From the NCBI RefSeq assembly GCF_009827495.1, contig NZ_WTZA01000001.1:1872001-1936000 (forward strand): a stretch of 64,000 nucleotides of DNA, in the 5' to 3' direction. Every line of letters starts with the position of its first letter. Position 1 is the stretch's first letter. Positions 1 through 7,539 of this stretch are shown here, piece by piece. Both the position numbers and the translations under genes were made by a program. The DNA comes from Tsuneonella aeria (lineage in GTDB: Bacteria > Pseudomonadota > Alphaproteobacteria > Sphingomonadales > Sphingomonadaceae). The notes below the pieces were generated by a model that did not search any database, was not told where the DNA came from, and saw only the letters and a list, made by a program, of their open reading frames with translations.

Positions 1-583
1 TTGCGCCGGCGTACGCATGCTCGCGCCCCATGCTGATTATATCACGGTCAATATCAGCTCCCCGAACACGCCCGGCCTGCGCGACCTCCAGGCAGAAGGG
101 GAGCTCGCCGCCCTGCTCGCCGCGCTGGCGGCAGAGCGGCGCGCGGGCGATCCCCCGGTGTTCCTGAAGGTGGCGCCGGACCTCGCGCCCGGAGATCACG
201 AGCGGATCGTGCGCGCCGCAATCGACCACGGCGTGGCGGCGCTGATCGTGTCCAACACCACGATCTCGCGCCCCGCGCTGCGGTCGCCCCTCGCCCACGA
301 ATCGGGCGGGCTATCGGGCGCGCCGCTGCGCGACCTCGCCCTTGACCAGTTGCGGCGATTCCGCGCCGTCGCCGGGCCGACCCTGCCCCTCGTGGGCGTC
401 GGCGGCATCGCAAGCGCGGCAGACGCCTGGGCGCGCATCCGCGCGGGGGCGAGCCTGATCCAGCTTTACAGCGCCCTGGTTTTCGAAGGGCCGGGCCTCC
501 CCCGCCGTATCGTCCGCGGCCTCGAAAACCTGATGCGGCGCGATGGATTTAGCTCGATTGCAGAGGCTGTCGGTAGCGAGTAG
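1..583 (+). CDS. pyrD: dihydroorotate dehydrogenase (quinone), 3' part
   Basis: This is the C-terminal part of class 2 dihydroorotate dehydrogenase, which oxidises dihydroorotate to orotate in pyrimidine synthesis and passes electrons to membrane quinone. The reading frame is open from the left window edge (first whole codon at base 2), so the true start lies outside. Visible family motifs are NISSPNTPGLR near the beginning, SNTTISRP in the middle, GGLSGAPL, and the FMN-phosphate-binding VGVGGI stretch followed by RAGASLIQLYSALVFEGP. The gene ends with TAG only six bases before the next gene, so the two are probably co-transcribed. Identification is secure; only the N-terminal portion is missing. 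Confidence 0.95.
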   Translation, partial: CAGVRMLAPHADYITVNISSPNTPGLRDLQAEGELAALLAALAAERRAGDPPVFLKVAPDLAPGDHERIVRAAIDHGVAALIVSNTTISRPALRSPLAHESGGLSGAPLRDLALDQLRRFRAVAGPTLPLVGVGGIASAADAWARIRAGASLIQLYSALVFEGPGLPRRIVRGLENLMRRDGFSSIAEAVGSE

Positions 584-589
584 CAACCG

Positions 590-2299
590 GTGATGCTGCG
601 CCGGATCATCACCCCGCTCGCCCTGCTGCCGCTCGTCGCGGCATGCGCCACCGTCCCCGCCTCGCCCGAGCGCGCGCGCCATGCGCCCGACACAGGACTG
701 GTGTCCGCCGCCGATCCGCGCGCGGTGGAGGCGGGTATGTCGATCCTGCGCAAGGGCGGCAGCGCGACCGACGCGGCGATTGCCACGATGCTTGCACTGA
801 CCGTGGTCGAACCGCAAAGCTCCGGCATCGGCGGCGGCGGGTTCTACGTTCGCAGCGATGCGGCCGGCCGGGTCGAGACGCTGGACGGGCGCGAGAAAGC
901 GCCTGCCGGCGCCACCGGCGACTGGTTCCTGGGCCCCGACGGCAAGCCCCTGCCGTTCCAGCAGATGCAGGAAAGCGGCCTCAGCGTGGGCGTGCCGGGC
1001 AACCTGCGTCTCGCCGCCAAGGCCCATGCAGAGCACGGCAAGCTCCCCTGGGCCGCGCTGTTCGAACCCGCGATATCGCTCGCCGCGGATGGCTTTGCGA
1101 TGACCCCGCGCCTGCGTCAGGCACTCGTCAACGAGAAATCGACCGCGGCGCGCGATCCGGACGGGCGTGCATTGTTCTACGGCGCCGATGGCGAGCCGCT
1201 GGCCGTGGGTGCGATCGCCCGCAACCCGCAACTCGCCGCCACCTATCGCCGCCTGGCGAACGACGGGGCCGAAACATTCTATAGCGGCCCCGCCGCCGCG
1301 GCCATGGCGGCCGAGATCGCCGCGGACACACCGCGCCCCCGCCCGATGACTGCGGGTGATGTCGCCGCCTACGAAGCCAAGCACCGCCCGCCGGTCTGCG
1401 GCGCTTACCGGACGTGGAAGATCTGCGGCATGGGGCCGCCCTCCTCCGGCGCGACGACCGTCTATGCCATCCTCAAGCAGCTCGAACGGTTCGACCTCAA
1501 GGCGCTGGGGCCGAACAATCCGGTGTTCTGGCACGTGTTCGCCGAGTCCCAGCGGCTCGCCTACGCCGATCGCGAACTGTTCTCCGCCGACGCCGACTTC
1601 ATCAAGGTACCGGTGGCGGGGATGACCGATCCCGATTACCTGGCGGCGCGCGGTGCGCTGATCGCGCAGGACCGCACGATGCCGGCCGTCACCGCAGGCC
1701 CGGTGCCGGGCGCCCTGGCGCTGGCCGACGGCGTGGAGGCGGAAGAGCGCGGCACATCGCACTTCGTGACGCTCGACAAGTGGGGCGAGGCGGTGAGTTA
1801 TACCTCCACGATCGAGAGCGGCTTCGGGTCTGGCATCGTCTTCGGCGGATTCTATCTCAACAACGAACTGACCGATTTCAGCGCAGTGCCGGCGATAGGC
1901 GGCGTGCCGGTGGCGAACCGGGTGGAAGGTGGCAAGCGGCCGCGCAGCTCTATGGCGCCGACCCTGGTGTTCGACGCGGATGGCAACCTGCTGGTCGCCG
2001 TGGGCGCAGCCGGGGGCGCGACGATCCCCGTTCAGACGGCCAAGAACCTCATCGCCATGCTCGATTTCGATATGCTGCCCGGCGAGGCACTGGCGCTGCC
2101 CGTGCTGTTCAGCCCGGGCGATACCGTGTTCCTGGAAAAAGGGACGTTCCACGAAAGCATGGTCGGCCCGCTGACCGCGCTGGGACACCGCGTGGTCGTG
2201 CGCGCGCCCGGCTTCAAGGCAAACGCCGCGAAACGGGTTGGCGGGCGCTGGGTCGGCGCCGCCGATCCGCGCAGCGAAGGAACGTGGAAGGCGGAGTGA
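590..2299 (+). CDS. ggt: gamma-glutamyltranspeptidase, lipoprotein form
   Basis: Gamma-glutamyltransferase (about 569 aa) hydrolyses or transfers the gamma-glutamyl group of glutathione and related peptides in the periplasm. The N-terminus has a lipoprotein signal ending in the lipobox LVAAC, so the enzyme is probably lipid-anchored rather than freely soluble. Family motifs include the GGSATDAAIAT and GIGGGGF stretches near residues 58-85. The autoprocessing site has the nucleophilic Thr at about residue 389 in ERGTSHF, followed by the small-subunit motif SGFGSGIVFGGFYLNNE. The C-terminal half has the usual GGATIPVQ loop. Starts GTG 590 and ATG 593 are adjacent and cannot be separated. The gene follows pyrD with a 6-nt gap. 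Confidence 0.93.
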   Translation: MMLRRIITPLALLPLVAACATVPASPERARHAPDTGLVSAADPRAVEAGMSILRKGGSATDAAIATMLALTVVEPQSSGIGGGGFYVRSDAAGRVETLDGREKAPAGATGDWFLGPDGKPLPFQQMQESGLSVGVPGNLRLAAKAHAEHGKLPWAALFEPAISLAADGFAMTPRLRQALVNEKSTAARDPDGRALFYGADGEPLAVGAIARNPQLAATYRRLANDGAETFYSGPAAAAMAAEIAADTPRPRPMTAGDVAAYEAKHRPPVCGAYRTWKICGMGPPSSGATTVYAILKQLERFDLKALGPNNPVFWHVFAESQRLAYADRELFSADADFIKVPVAGMTDPDYLAARGALIAQDRTMPAVTAGPVPGALALADGVEAEERGTSHFVTLDKWGEAVSYTSTIESGFGSGIVFGGFYLNNELTDFSAVPAIGGVPVANRVEGGKRPRSSMAPTLVFDADGNLLVAVGAAGGATIPVQTAKNLIAMLDFDMLPGEALALPVLFSPGDTVFLEKGTFHESMVGPLTALGHRVVVRAPGFKANAAKRVGGRWVGAADPRSEGTWKAE

Positions 2300-2382
2300 G
2301 CACGCTTGCCGCTACGGCTGCGGGGGCCTAATCCGCCTGCGAAAGAGGCTGGCCGCCGGACTAGAGGGTGAGGAGCGCCGCG

Positions 2383-4179
2383 TTGCAGTTGAGCGATATC
2401 GATTCCGCGAACAATCTGGTCGAACTGTTCCTGAAACGCGCCGACGCCCGCGGCGCGCGCCCTTTCCTTGGCGCCAAGCGCGGCGGGCAATGGAACACCC
2501 AGTCGTGGGCCGAAGTGGCGACGCAAGTCTGCGTGCTGGCCGAAAACCTGCGCGGCCTGGACCTCAAGCCCGGCGACCGGGTCATGCTGGTATCGGAAAA
2601 CCGCCCGGAATGGTGCATCGCGGACCTTGCGATCATGGCTGCCGGGTGCGTGACCGTGCCCGCCTACACCACCAACACCGAACGCGATCATCTGCACATC
2701 CTCGACAATTCGGGCGCACGGGCGGTGATCGTTTCGACAGAAAAGCTGTCCGCTCCCCTGCTCACCGCGATGATGCGGTCCGGGATCGCGACCGATGTCA
2801 TCGCGATCGACGGCATACGCCAGTTCCAGGGCGGCCATATCGCCTGCCACAAGTGGGACGACATGGTTTCGGGCGATGCCGCGGCGGCACGCGCCGCTGT
2901 CGATGCGCGGATAGCCGGTATCGGGCGGGGCGACACGGCGTGCATCATCTACACCAGCGGCACCGGCGGGGCGCCGCGCGGGGTATTGCAGCATCACGGC
3001 GCGATCCTGTGCAACGTCGTCGGCGCGGCCGAAGTGCTGGAGCAGGACTTTGGCCTCGACGATGATGAGCGTTTCCTCTCGTTCCTGCCGCTGAGCCACG
3101 CTTACGAACACACCGGCGGGCAATACCTGCCGATCGGCTGCGGCGCGGAAATCTACTATTCCGAAGGCCTTGAAAAGCTCGCCAGCAATATCGAGGAAGC
3201 GCGCCCCACCATTATGGTCGTGGTGCCCCGCCTGTTCGAAGTGCTGCGGACGCGGATCATGAAACAGGTGGAAAAGCAGGGCAAGGTGCCCCGCTACCTG
3301 ATGGCGCGCGCGCTGGAGATTGCCGGCCAGCCGCGCCGCCGGCTGCGCGACCGGCCGGCCGATTTCGTAATCGAGCGGCTGTTGCGGCCCAAGATCCGCG
3401 CGCGTTTCGGCGGGCGGATCAAGGCGATGGTTTCGGGCGGTGCACCGCTCAACCCCGAAGTCGGGAATTTCTTCGAGGCGATGGGCCTCGTGGTGCTGCA
3501 GGGATACGGCCAGACCGAAGCCGGCCCCGTGATCAGCTGCAACCGCCCGCGCGCCGGCATCAAGATGGACACCGTGGGCCCGCCGCTGAAGGGCGTTGAG
3601 GTCCGCATCGCGGATGACGGCGAAATCCTGGTGCGGGGCGAACTGGTGATGCACGGGTATTGGCAGAACCCGGCGGAAACCGACAAGGCGCTGCAGGACG
3701 GCTGGCTCCATACTGGCGACATCGGGCACATCGACGACCGTGGACGGATCGTCATCACCGACCGCAAGAAGGACATGATCGTCAACGACAAGGGCGACAA
3801 TGTCGCGCCCCAGAAGGTGGAAGGCATGCTGACCCTCCAGCCGGAGATCGCGCAGGCGATGGTCAGCGGCGACAAGCGCCCCTACCTCGTGGGGCTTATC
3901 GTGCCCGACGCCGAATGGATGGTCGAATGGTGCAACAACCAGGGCAAGAAGTTCGACTGCAAGGAGTTGCAGGATCTGCCCGAGTTCCGCATGGCCCTGC
4001 GTGCCGCAGTAGATCGGACGAACAAGGACCTCTCGGTCGTCGAAAGGGTGCGCCAGTTCGCAATCGCCGACGAACCGTTCAGCACCGACAACGAAGAACT
4101 GACGCCCAGCATCAAGATTCGCCGCCACAAGATCCGCGAACGTTACGGCGCGCGGCTGGACGCGCTCTACAAGGGCTGA
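2383..4179 (+). CDS. long-chain acyl-CoA synthetase (AMP-forming)
   Basis: This ANL-superfamily ligase of about 598 aa activates fatty acids to acyl-AMP and then acyl-CoA in the cytoplasm. The ATP/AMP signature reads IIYTSGTGGAPRGVLQHH near residue 190. It differs from the common TSGTTGxPKG form at two positions, a variant I recall from sphingomonad homologues. Later motifs GYGQTEAGP, DGWLHTGDIGHID and ITDRKKDMIVNDKGDN are typical of the long-chain clade. The TTG at 2383 is preceded by AGGAG with 7-nt spacing, better than the GTG at 2368, so I chose TTG; the alternative adds five residues. The 3' end overlaps the convergent next gene by 13 nt. Confidence 0.9.
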   Translation: MQLSDIDSANNLVELFLKRADARGARPFLGAKRGGQWNTQSWAEVATQVCVLAENLRGLDLKPGDRVMLVSENRPEWCIADLAIMAAGCVTVPAYTTNTERDHLHILDNSGARAVIVSTEKLSAPLLTAMMRSGIATDVIAIDGIRQFQGGHIACHKWDDMVSGDAAAARAAVDARIAGIGRGDTACIIYTSGTGGAPRGVLQHHGAILCNVVGAAEVLEQDFGLDDDERFLSFLPLSHAYEHTGGQYLPIGCGAEIYYSEGLEKLASNIEEARPTIMVVVPRLFEVLRTRIMKQVEKQGKVPRYLMARALEIAGQPRRRLRDRPADFVIERLLRPKIRARFGGRIKAMVSGGAPLNPEVGNFFEAMGLVVLQGYGQTEAGPVISCNRPRAGIKMDTVGPPLKGVEVRIADDGEILVRGELVMHGYWQNPAETDKALQDGWLHTGDIGHIDDRGRIVITDRKKDMIVNDKGDNVAPQKVEGMLTLQPEIAQAMVSGDKRPYLVGLIVPDAEWMVEWCNNQGKKFDCKELQDLPEFRMALRAAVDRTNKDLSVVERVRQFAIADEPFSTDNEELTPSIKIRRHKIRERYGARLDALYKG

Positions 4180-4685
4180 ATGCCGAGCGCCCGGCTGACT
4201 TTGTCGACGCTGGCCAGTTCTTTTTCGAGAACTTTCGTCAGGCGGTCGAGTTCGGCGAGCCGTTCCAGTATTTCGATCGGGGTCAGTCGGACTATTTCCG
4301 CGCGGGCGACGCCGGTGTCAAACGCGGTCCATTCGATGCGGATCGTCCCCTGCCTGGCGGTGACGCGGCCGTTGCAAAGAGAATTCTTATCGGCCGAGAT
4401 ATCGCGCGCAAAAGCCAGTGATCGGCGTGCCGGGCCGGAAATCGCCGCCAACGCCTCGTGCCGGAGGGCCGCAAGCAGCGCATCGAACCGATCGCGGGGC
4501 AAAACCGCGTTCGCTTCGGATGGAGAAACGAGCTTGGCCCTGGCACAGATTTCGAGCGACCGGGCGACGAAGAATTCGATCCGCGCGAACCGTTCGATCA
4601 TGGCCCCGCGCCACAGGGTCGCGGTGATCACGAGCGGTTCGTCCGTATCCAGCGAAAAGGTCGATTGGTCGATCGGGGCGGACAT
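4167..4685 (-). CDS. unrecognised protein, 172 aa
   Basis: I do not recognise this protein. It is predicted soluble, with no signal peptide or membrane segment. A mixed N-terminal stretch (SLDTDEPLVITATLWRGA) is followed by helical regions, including a run at residues 27-60, and the last 40 residues form an amphipathic helix rich in Leu, Glu and Lys (ILERLAELDRLTKVLEKEL) that could be a coiled coil. Start ATG 4685 leaves 37 nt to the stop of the next minus-strand gene. A TTAA-N7-TTAT element at 4709-4723 lies 24-38 nt upstream. Its codon use resembles its neighbours, so it looks like a real lineage-specific gene. Function unknown. Confidence 0.6.
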   Translation of the reverse strand: MSAPIDQSTFSLDTDEPLVITATLWRGAMIERFARIEFFVARSLEICARAKLVSPSEANAVLPRDRFDALLAALRHEALAAISGPARRSLAFARDISADKNSLCNGRVTARQGTIRIEWTAFDTGVARAEIVRLTPIEILERLAELDRLTKVLEKELASVDKVSRALGIQPL

Positions 4686-4708
4686 TGGCCCGGATTAGGC
4701 GTGCGAGG

Positions 4709-4723
4709 TTAAGGCGCGCTTAT
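4709..4723. promoter_or_regulatory. CtrA-like site TTAA-N7-TTAT
   Basis: TTAA at 4709-4712 and TTAT at 4720-4723 are separated by exactly seven bases, matching the alphaproteobacterial CtrA consensus TTAA-N7-TTAA at seven of eight positions. The site lies 24-38 nt upstream of the unrecognised 172-aa gene and overlaps the stop region of the gene before it. Binding is inferred, not shown. Confidence 0.35.
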
Positions 4724-5250
4724 CACGCCGCCTCGCGCGCGATGTATTCGGGATAGAAGCTCGGCGCGCGGTCGCTCCAGCCGGGCGCGGTGGCGGCGGC
4801 CTCGCTCAATGACTGCAACAGCATCTTGCGCCTGCCCGGGCGGATTTGCGGCAAGGCGGCCGCGGCGCAGAATGCGCTCGGCAGCCAGGGGCGCGCGTCG
4901 GAGCCCAGCAACCGTTCGTAGAGGAAGCGGAAGGCGGAAAAGCTCTCGATCCGTTCCTGCGCCAGATCGAACGCCGCGACCCGCGTCAGCTTGCCGATGA
5001 AGCGTTCGATATGTTCGAACCCGGTCTCGCACGGGACGGCGCCCCGCAGGACCTTGAGGTCCTGGTAGGCGACGTACTGGCTGCGGATCGCCGCGTTCTC
5101 GTCCGCGGTGCGCGCCCACAGCTTGAACGCATCCTGCCGGCCGAGCCCGATATCGAGGCTGCGCCGGATGTAGCGCTGCTCGGCGCCCGTGAAGCCGGCG
5201 AATTCACGCATCTCGCAAATCGTCATCGACGCGGCGTTGGTGACAGCCAT
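4723..5250 (-). CDS. unrecognised protein, about 175 aa
   Basis: I do not recognise this protein. I chose ATG 5250 because a GGGGG run sits about 8 nt upstream; a longer frame opens at 5379 but would have to begin inside the region holding a CtrA-like site. The product is predicted soluble and largely alpha-helical, with an Arg/Tyr-rich segment near the start (FTGAEQRYIRRSLDIGLGR), a central FEHIERFIGKLTR stretch and a basic QIRPGRRK patch before the C-terminus. It lies 37 nt upstream of another orphan gene on the same strand, and both carry similar upstream elements. They may form a lineage-specific regulated pair. Function unknown. Confidence 0.6.
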   Translation of the reverse strand: MAVTNAASMTICEMREFAGFTGAEQRYIRRSLDIGLGRQDAFKLWARTADENAAIRSQYVAYQDLKVLRGAVPCETGFEHIERFIGKLTRVAAFDLAQERIESFSAFRFLYERLLGSDARPWLPSAFCAAAALPQIRPGRRKMLLQSLSEAAATAPGWSDRAPSFYPEYIAREAA

Positions 5251-5291
5251 GACGTCATCCCCCTGTTCGATCCGATAATCGCGCAGGATGG

Positions 5292-5306
5292 TTAATTTCG
5301 CGTTAG
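5292..5306. promoter_or_regulatory. CtrA-like site TTAA-N7-TTAG
   Basis: TTAA at 5292-5295 and TTAG at 5303-5306 are separated by seven bases, seven of eight matches to the CtrA consensus. The site is 42-56 nt upstream of the ATG at 5250 on the minus strand, a typical position for a promoter-proximal activator. Binding is inferred. Confidence 0.38.
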
Positions 5307-5365
5307 CCCTCGGCCGGGCGACGGTTTGCGACCAGCTGAAAACGGGCGGAAAAGCAGTTGCGGCG

Positions 5366-5968
5366 TCAGCTGCCTGCATGCCTCAGCATGCCCCAGTTCC
5401 GTAATCCGAGGTGGGCTACAGGCTCGATGCTTGTCACCTGGAAACCGAACCGTTCATAAATCGGGACGTTCTCCGAACGCTGAGTCTCGAGATAGACAGG
5501 CATCCGATCGTCGTCGGCGCGGCGGAGCATCTGGCGCAGCAAGCGGCCACCAGCCCCTTTCCCCCGTGATTCCGGCGCGACGCCCAACGTCAGCAGGTAG
5601 TAATGCGGCCCGGGCACCGCTTGGCGGTGAACTTTGTCCGTGTGCCCGGCAAAGGCCGCAAAGGCCCGAAAATCACGCAGTCCGAAGCGCATCGGCGCCG
5701 CGAACATCCCGGCGTGAAGCATTCTGACCGGGGTCATCTGCGTAGCGCCCGGGACAAGCCATAGAGCGGCAGCGTCCCGTTCCTCAGTTGTATGGCACTC
5801 CCCGTAGAGCAGCGCATATCTGCATCCGCACCGCATGAAATAGGCCAGCTTGGCCCCGGCCCCGGGTCCGTGGAAGAGGTGGGTTGCCGGTGGAAGACCG
5901 TCGAAGGCGGCGGTGAGCAGTTCGGTCGCCCAGGGAAGGTCGCTCGATCCCATGCGCCGTGTCATCAT
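5366..5968 (-). CDS. GNAT-family N-acetyltransferase
   Basis: This 200-aa protein carries the GNAT acetyl-CoA-binding core: a beta strand LLTLGVAP followed by the pyrophosphate loop ESRGKGAGGRLL (the Q/R-x-x-G-x-G/A motif) near residues 125-150, then the YERFGFQV element close to the C-terminus. The substrate cannot be told from sequence. ATG codons at 5968 and 5965 are adjacent; a strong GGGGAGGGG Shine-Dalgarno just upstream spaces slightly better for 5965. The gene is flanked by an unrecognised gene and thiSG, both on the same strand. It is probably monocistronic, because 55 nt separate it from the thiSG stop. Confidence 0.85.
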   Translation of the reverse strand: MMTRRMGSSDLPWATELLTAAFDGLPPATHLFHGPGAGAKLAYFMRCGCRYALLYGECHTTEERDAAALWLVPGATQMTPVRMLHAGMFAAPMRFGLRDFRAFAAFAGHTDKVHRQAVPGPHYYLLTLGVAPESRGKGAGGRLLRQMLRRADDDRMPVYLETQRSENVPIYERFGFQVTSIEPVAHLGLRNWGMLRHAGS

Positions 5969-6023
5969 GATACCCCTCCCCGCGGCCCGTCAGCCTAGTG
6001 GAAGCGCACAAGTCCGCAAAGGG

Positions 6024-7049
6024 TCAGATCAGGCCGGCCAGCGGGCTGCTGGGGTCGGCGTATTTGCGGGTCGCCATGCGTCCGGCGAGGTAGGCGTCGC
6101 GGCCGGCCTGCACCGCCAGTTTCATCGCGCGGGCCATGCGTATGGGGTCCCTGGCCTCGGCGATGGCGGTGTTCATCAGCACGCCTGTACAGCCGAGTTC
6201 CATGGCGACGGCCGCGTCGCTCGCGGTGCCGACCCCGGCGTCGACCAGCACCGGCACACGGGCGCCTTCGACGATGAGGCGGATGGTCACGCGGTTCTGG
6301 ATGCCGAGGCCCGAACCGATGGGCGCGCCCAGCGGCATTACCGCGACGGCGCCGGCATCTTCCAGCTGCTTCGCCGCGATCGGATCGTCCACGCAGTAAA
6401 CCATCGGCAGGAAGCCCTCGCCCGCCAGCACCTCGGTCGCCTTCAGCGTTTCGCGCATGTCGGGATAGAGGGTGCGCGCCTCGCCCAGCACTTCCAGCTT
6501 CACCAGGTCCCAGCCGCCCGCCTCGCGCGCCAGGCGCAGGGTGCGGATGGCGTCTTCCGCGGTGAAGCAGCCGGCGGTGTTGGGGAGGTAAGTGGTTCGC
6601 TTCGGATCGATGAAATCGGTCAGCATCGGCGCATTCGGGTCGCTGACGTTCACGCGCCGCACCGCGACGGTGACGATCTCCGCTCCCGATGCCTCCAGCG
6701 CGGCGGCGTTCTGCGCGAAATCCCCGTATTTGCCGGTGCCGACGATCAGGCGCGAGGTGAAGCGGCGCCCGGCGACTTCCCATGAATCGTCCGGCGTATC
6801 GCCCGCCGAACCGTCCGCCCTACCGTCCGGCGCACCATGATCGCCGCCGCCTACGAAATGGACGATCTCCAGCACGTCGCCATCGGCCAGCGCGGCATGC
6901 CCAAGGGTCGAACGCGGCGCGATCACGCCGTTCCGCTCGACCGCCACTTTCTCCGGCACCAGGCCAAGTTCGCGCACCAGTTCCGCGATGGTGCTGGCGG
7001 CGGTGCGGCGGTTGTCGCCGTTAACGGTCAGAGTCAGATGTGCAGGCAT
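6024..7049 (-). CDS. thiG: fused sulfur carrier ThiS / thiazole synthase ThiG
   Basis: This 341-aa protein joins ThiS and ThiG, which together make the thiazole phosphate of thiamine from dehydroglycine, deoxyxylulose phosphate and sulfur. Residues 1-69 are a ThiS ubiquitin-like fold ending EIVHFVGGG. An acidic, low-complexity linker of about 20 residues follows, then ThiG from about residue 90 ([12 protein letters not shown]) with the probable Schiff-base Lys near 184 in [17 protein letters not shown] and phosphate-binding GVGTASDAA. Such bifunctional proteins are known in alphaproteobacteria, but the carrier's di-glycine end is internal here. ATG 7049 is preferred; a GTG at 7067 would add six residues. 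The upstream merC overlaps it by 29 nt, suggesting translational coupling. Confidence 0.93.
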   Translation of the reverse strand: MPAHLTLTVNGDNRRTAASTIAELVRELGLVPEKVAVERNGVIAPRSTLGHAALADGDVLEIVHFVGGGDHGAPDGRADGSAGDTPDDSWEVAGRRFTSRLIVGTGKYGDFAQNAAALEASGAEIVTVAVRRVNVSDPNAPMLTDFIDPKRTTYLPNTAGCFTAEDAIRTLRLAREAGGWDLVKLEVLGEARTLYPDMRETLKATEVLAGEGFLPMVYCVDDPIAAKQLEDAGAVAVMPLGAPIGSGLGIQNRVTIRLIVEGARVPVLVDAGVGTASDAAVAMELGCTGVLMNTAIAEARDPIRMARAMKLAVQAGRDAYLAGRMATRKYADPSSPLAGLI

Positions 7050-7443
7050 CCACGCCAGATAGTGCACAGCGGCAGGCGCGCAAGTTGAGGATGTGGCCGA
7101 GCGAGACCAGCGCGACGCCGATGATCGTCAGCACCGCTTCCTCCACCCCGTGCGGCACGGCGAGGGCACCGCCCATGAAGGTAAGGCCGGTCATCGCGGT
7201 GACGAACGGCCCGGCGCGGCGGTGCCGCAGGGCGCCCCAGCCGATCGCGACCGCCGCCACGATCATCGCGATCGCAAGGCCCGCTTCGTGGATGATGGGA
7301 TTGGCGAACAGTTCGCCCCCGAAACCGAGGGCCGAGACCAGCACGATCGTCGCCAGGCAATGCACGGCGCAAAGCGCGGACAGGGTGATGCCCACGCGGT
7401 CGAGCCGTCCGCGAATCGAGGTGGTGGTGAATGCTTTGCCCAT
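7021..7443 (-). CDS. MerC-domain membrane protein
   Basis: This 140-aa protein has about four transmembrane helices and the MerC signature CAVHC in the first helix ([14 protein letters not shown], near residues 22-35). A Cys-rich tail [13 protein letters not shown] follows. MerC proteins take up or handle soft metal ions such as Hg(II). In organisms without a mer operon, members often accompany zinc homeostasis genes, so a general metal-transport role is more likely than mercury resistance. ATG 7443 is preceded at 19 nt by an 18-bp palindrome that may be its operator. The 3' end overlaps thiSG by 29 nt, so both are probably one transcript. No merR, merA or merT is nearby. Confidence 0.82.
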   Translation of the reverse strand: MGKAFTTTSIRGRLDRVGITLSALCAVHCLATIVLVSALGFGGELFANPIIHEAGLAIAMIVAAVAIGWGALRHRRAGPFVTAMTGLTFMGGALAVPHGVEEAVLTIIGVALVSLGHILNLRACRCALSGVDACTSDSDR

Positions 7444-7461
7444 GGCGCCAGGTGCATCTAT

Positions 7462-7479
7462 GTAACGCTGTATCGTTAC
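7462..7479. promoter_or_regulatory. 18-bp palindrome GTAACG-N6-CGTTAC, candidate metal-repressor operator
   Basis: GTAACG (7462-7467) and CGTTAC (7474-7479) are perfect inverted halves with a six-base centre. The element lies 19 nt upstream of merC on the minus strand and 60 nt upstream of ctaA on the plus strand. Its size and form resemble Fur/Zur-family operators, and MerC proteins handle metals, so Zur is a plausible ligand. The regulator is inferred only. Confidence 0.4.
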
Positions 7480-7539
7480 GCAAGTGCGCATGTCCGCCCA
7501 ACTTGCGATTCGCGGCGGGCAGGGGCATGGCCGCGCCCG

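Noticed and set aside
311..2188. Long minus-strand open frame opposite pyrD and ggt
   Set aside because: It lacks motifs, is composed mostly of Arg, His, Gly and Ala, and overlaps two well supported genes in antisense.
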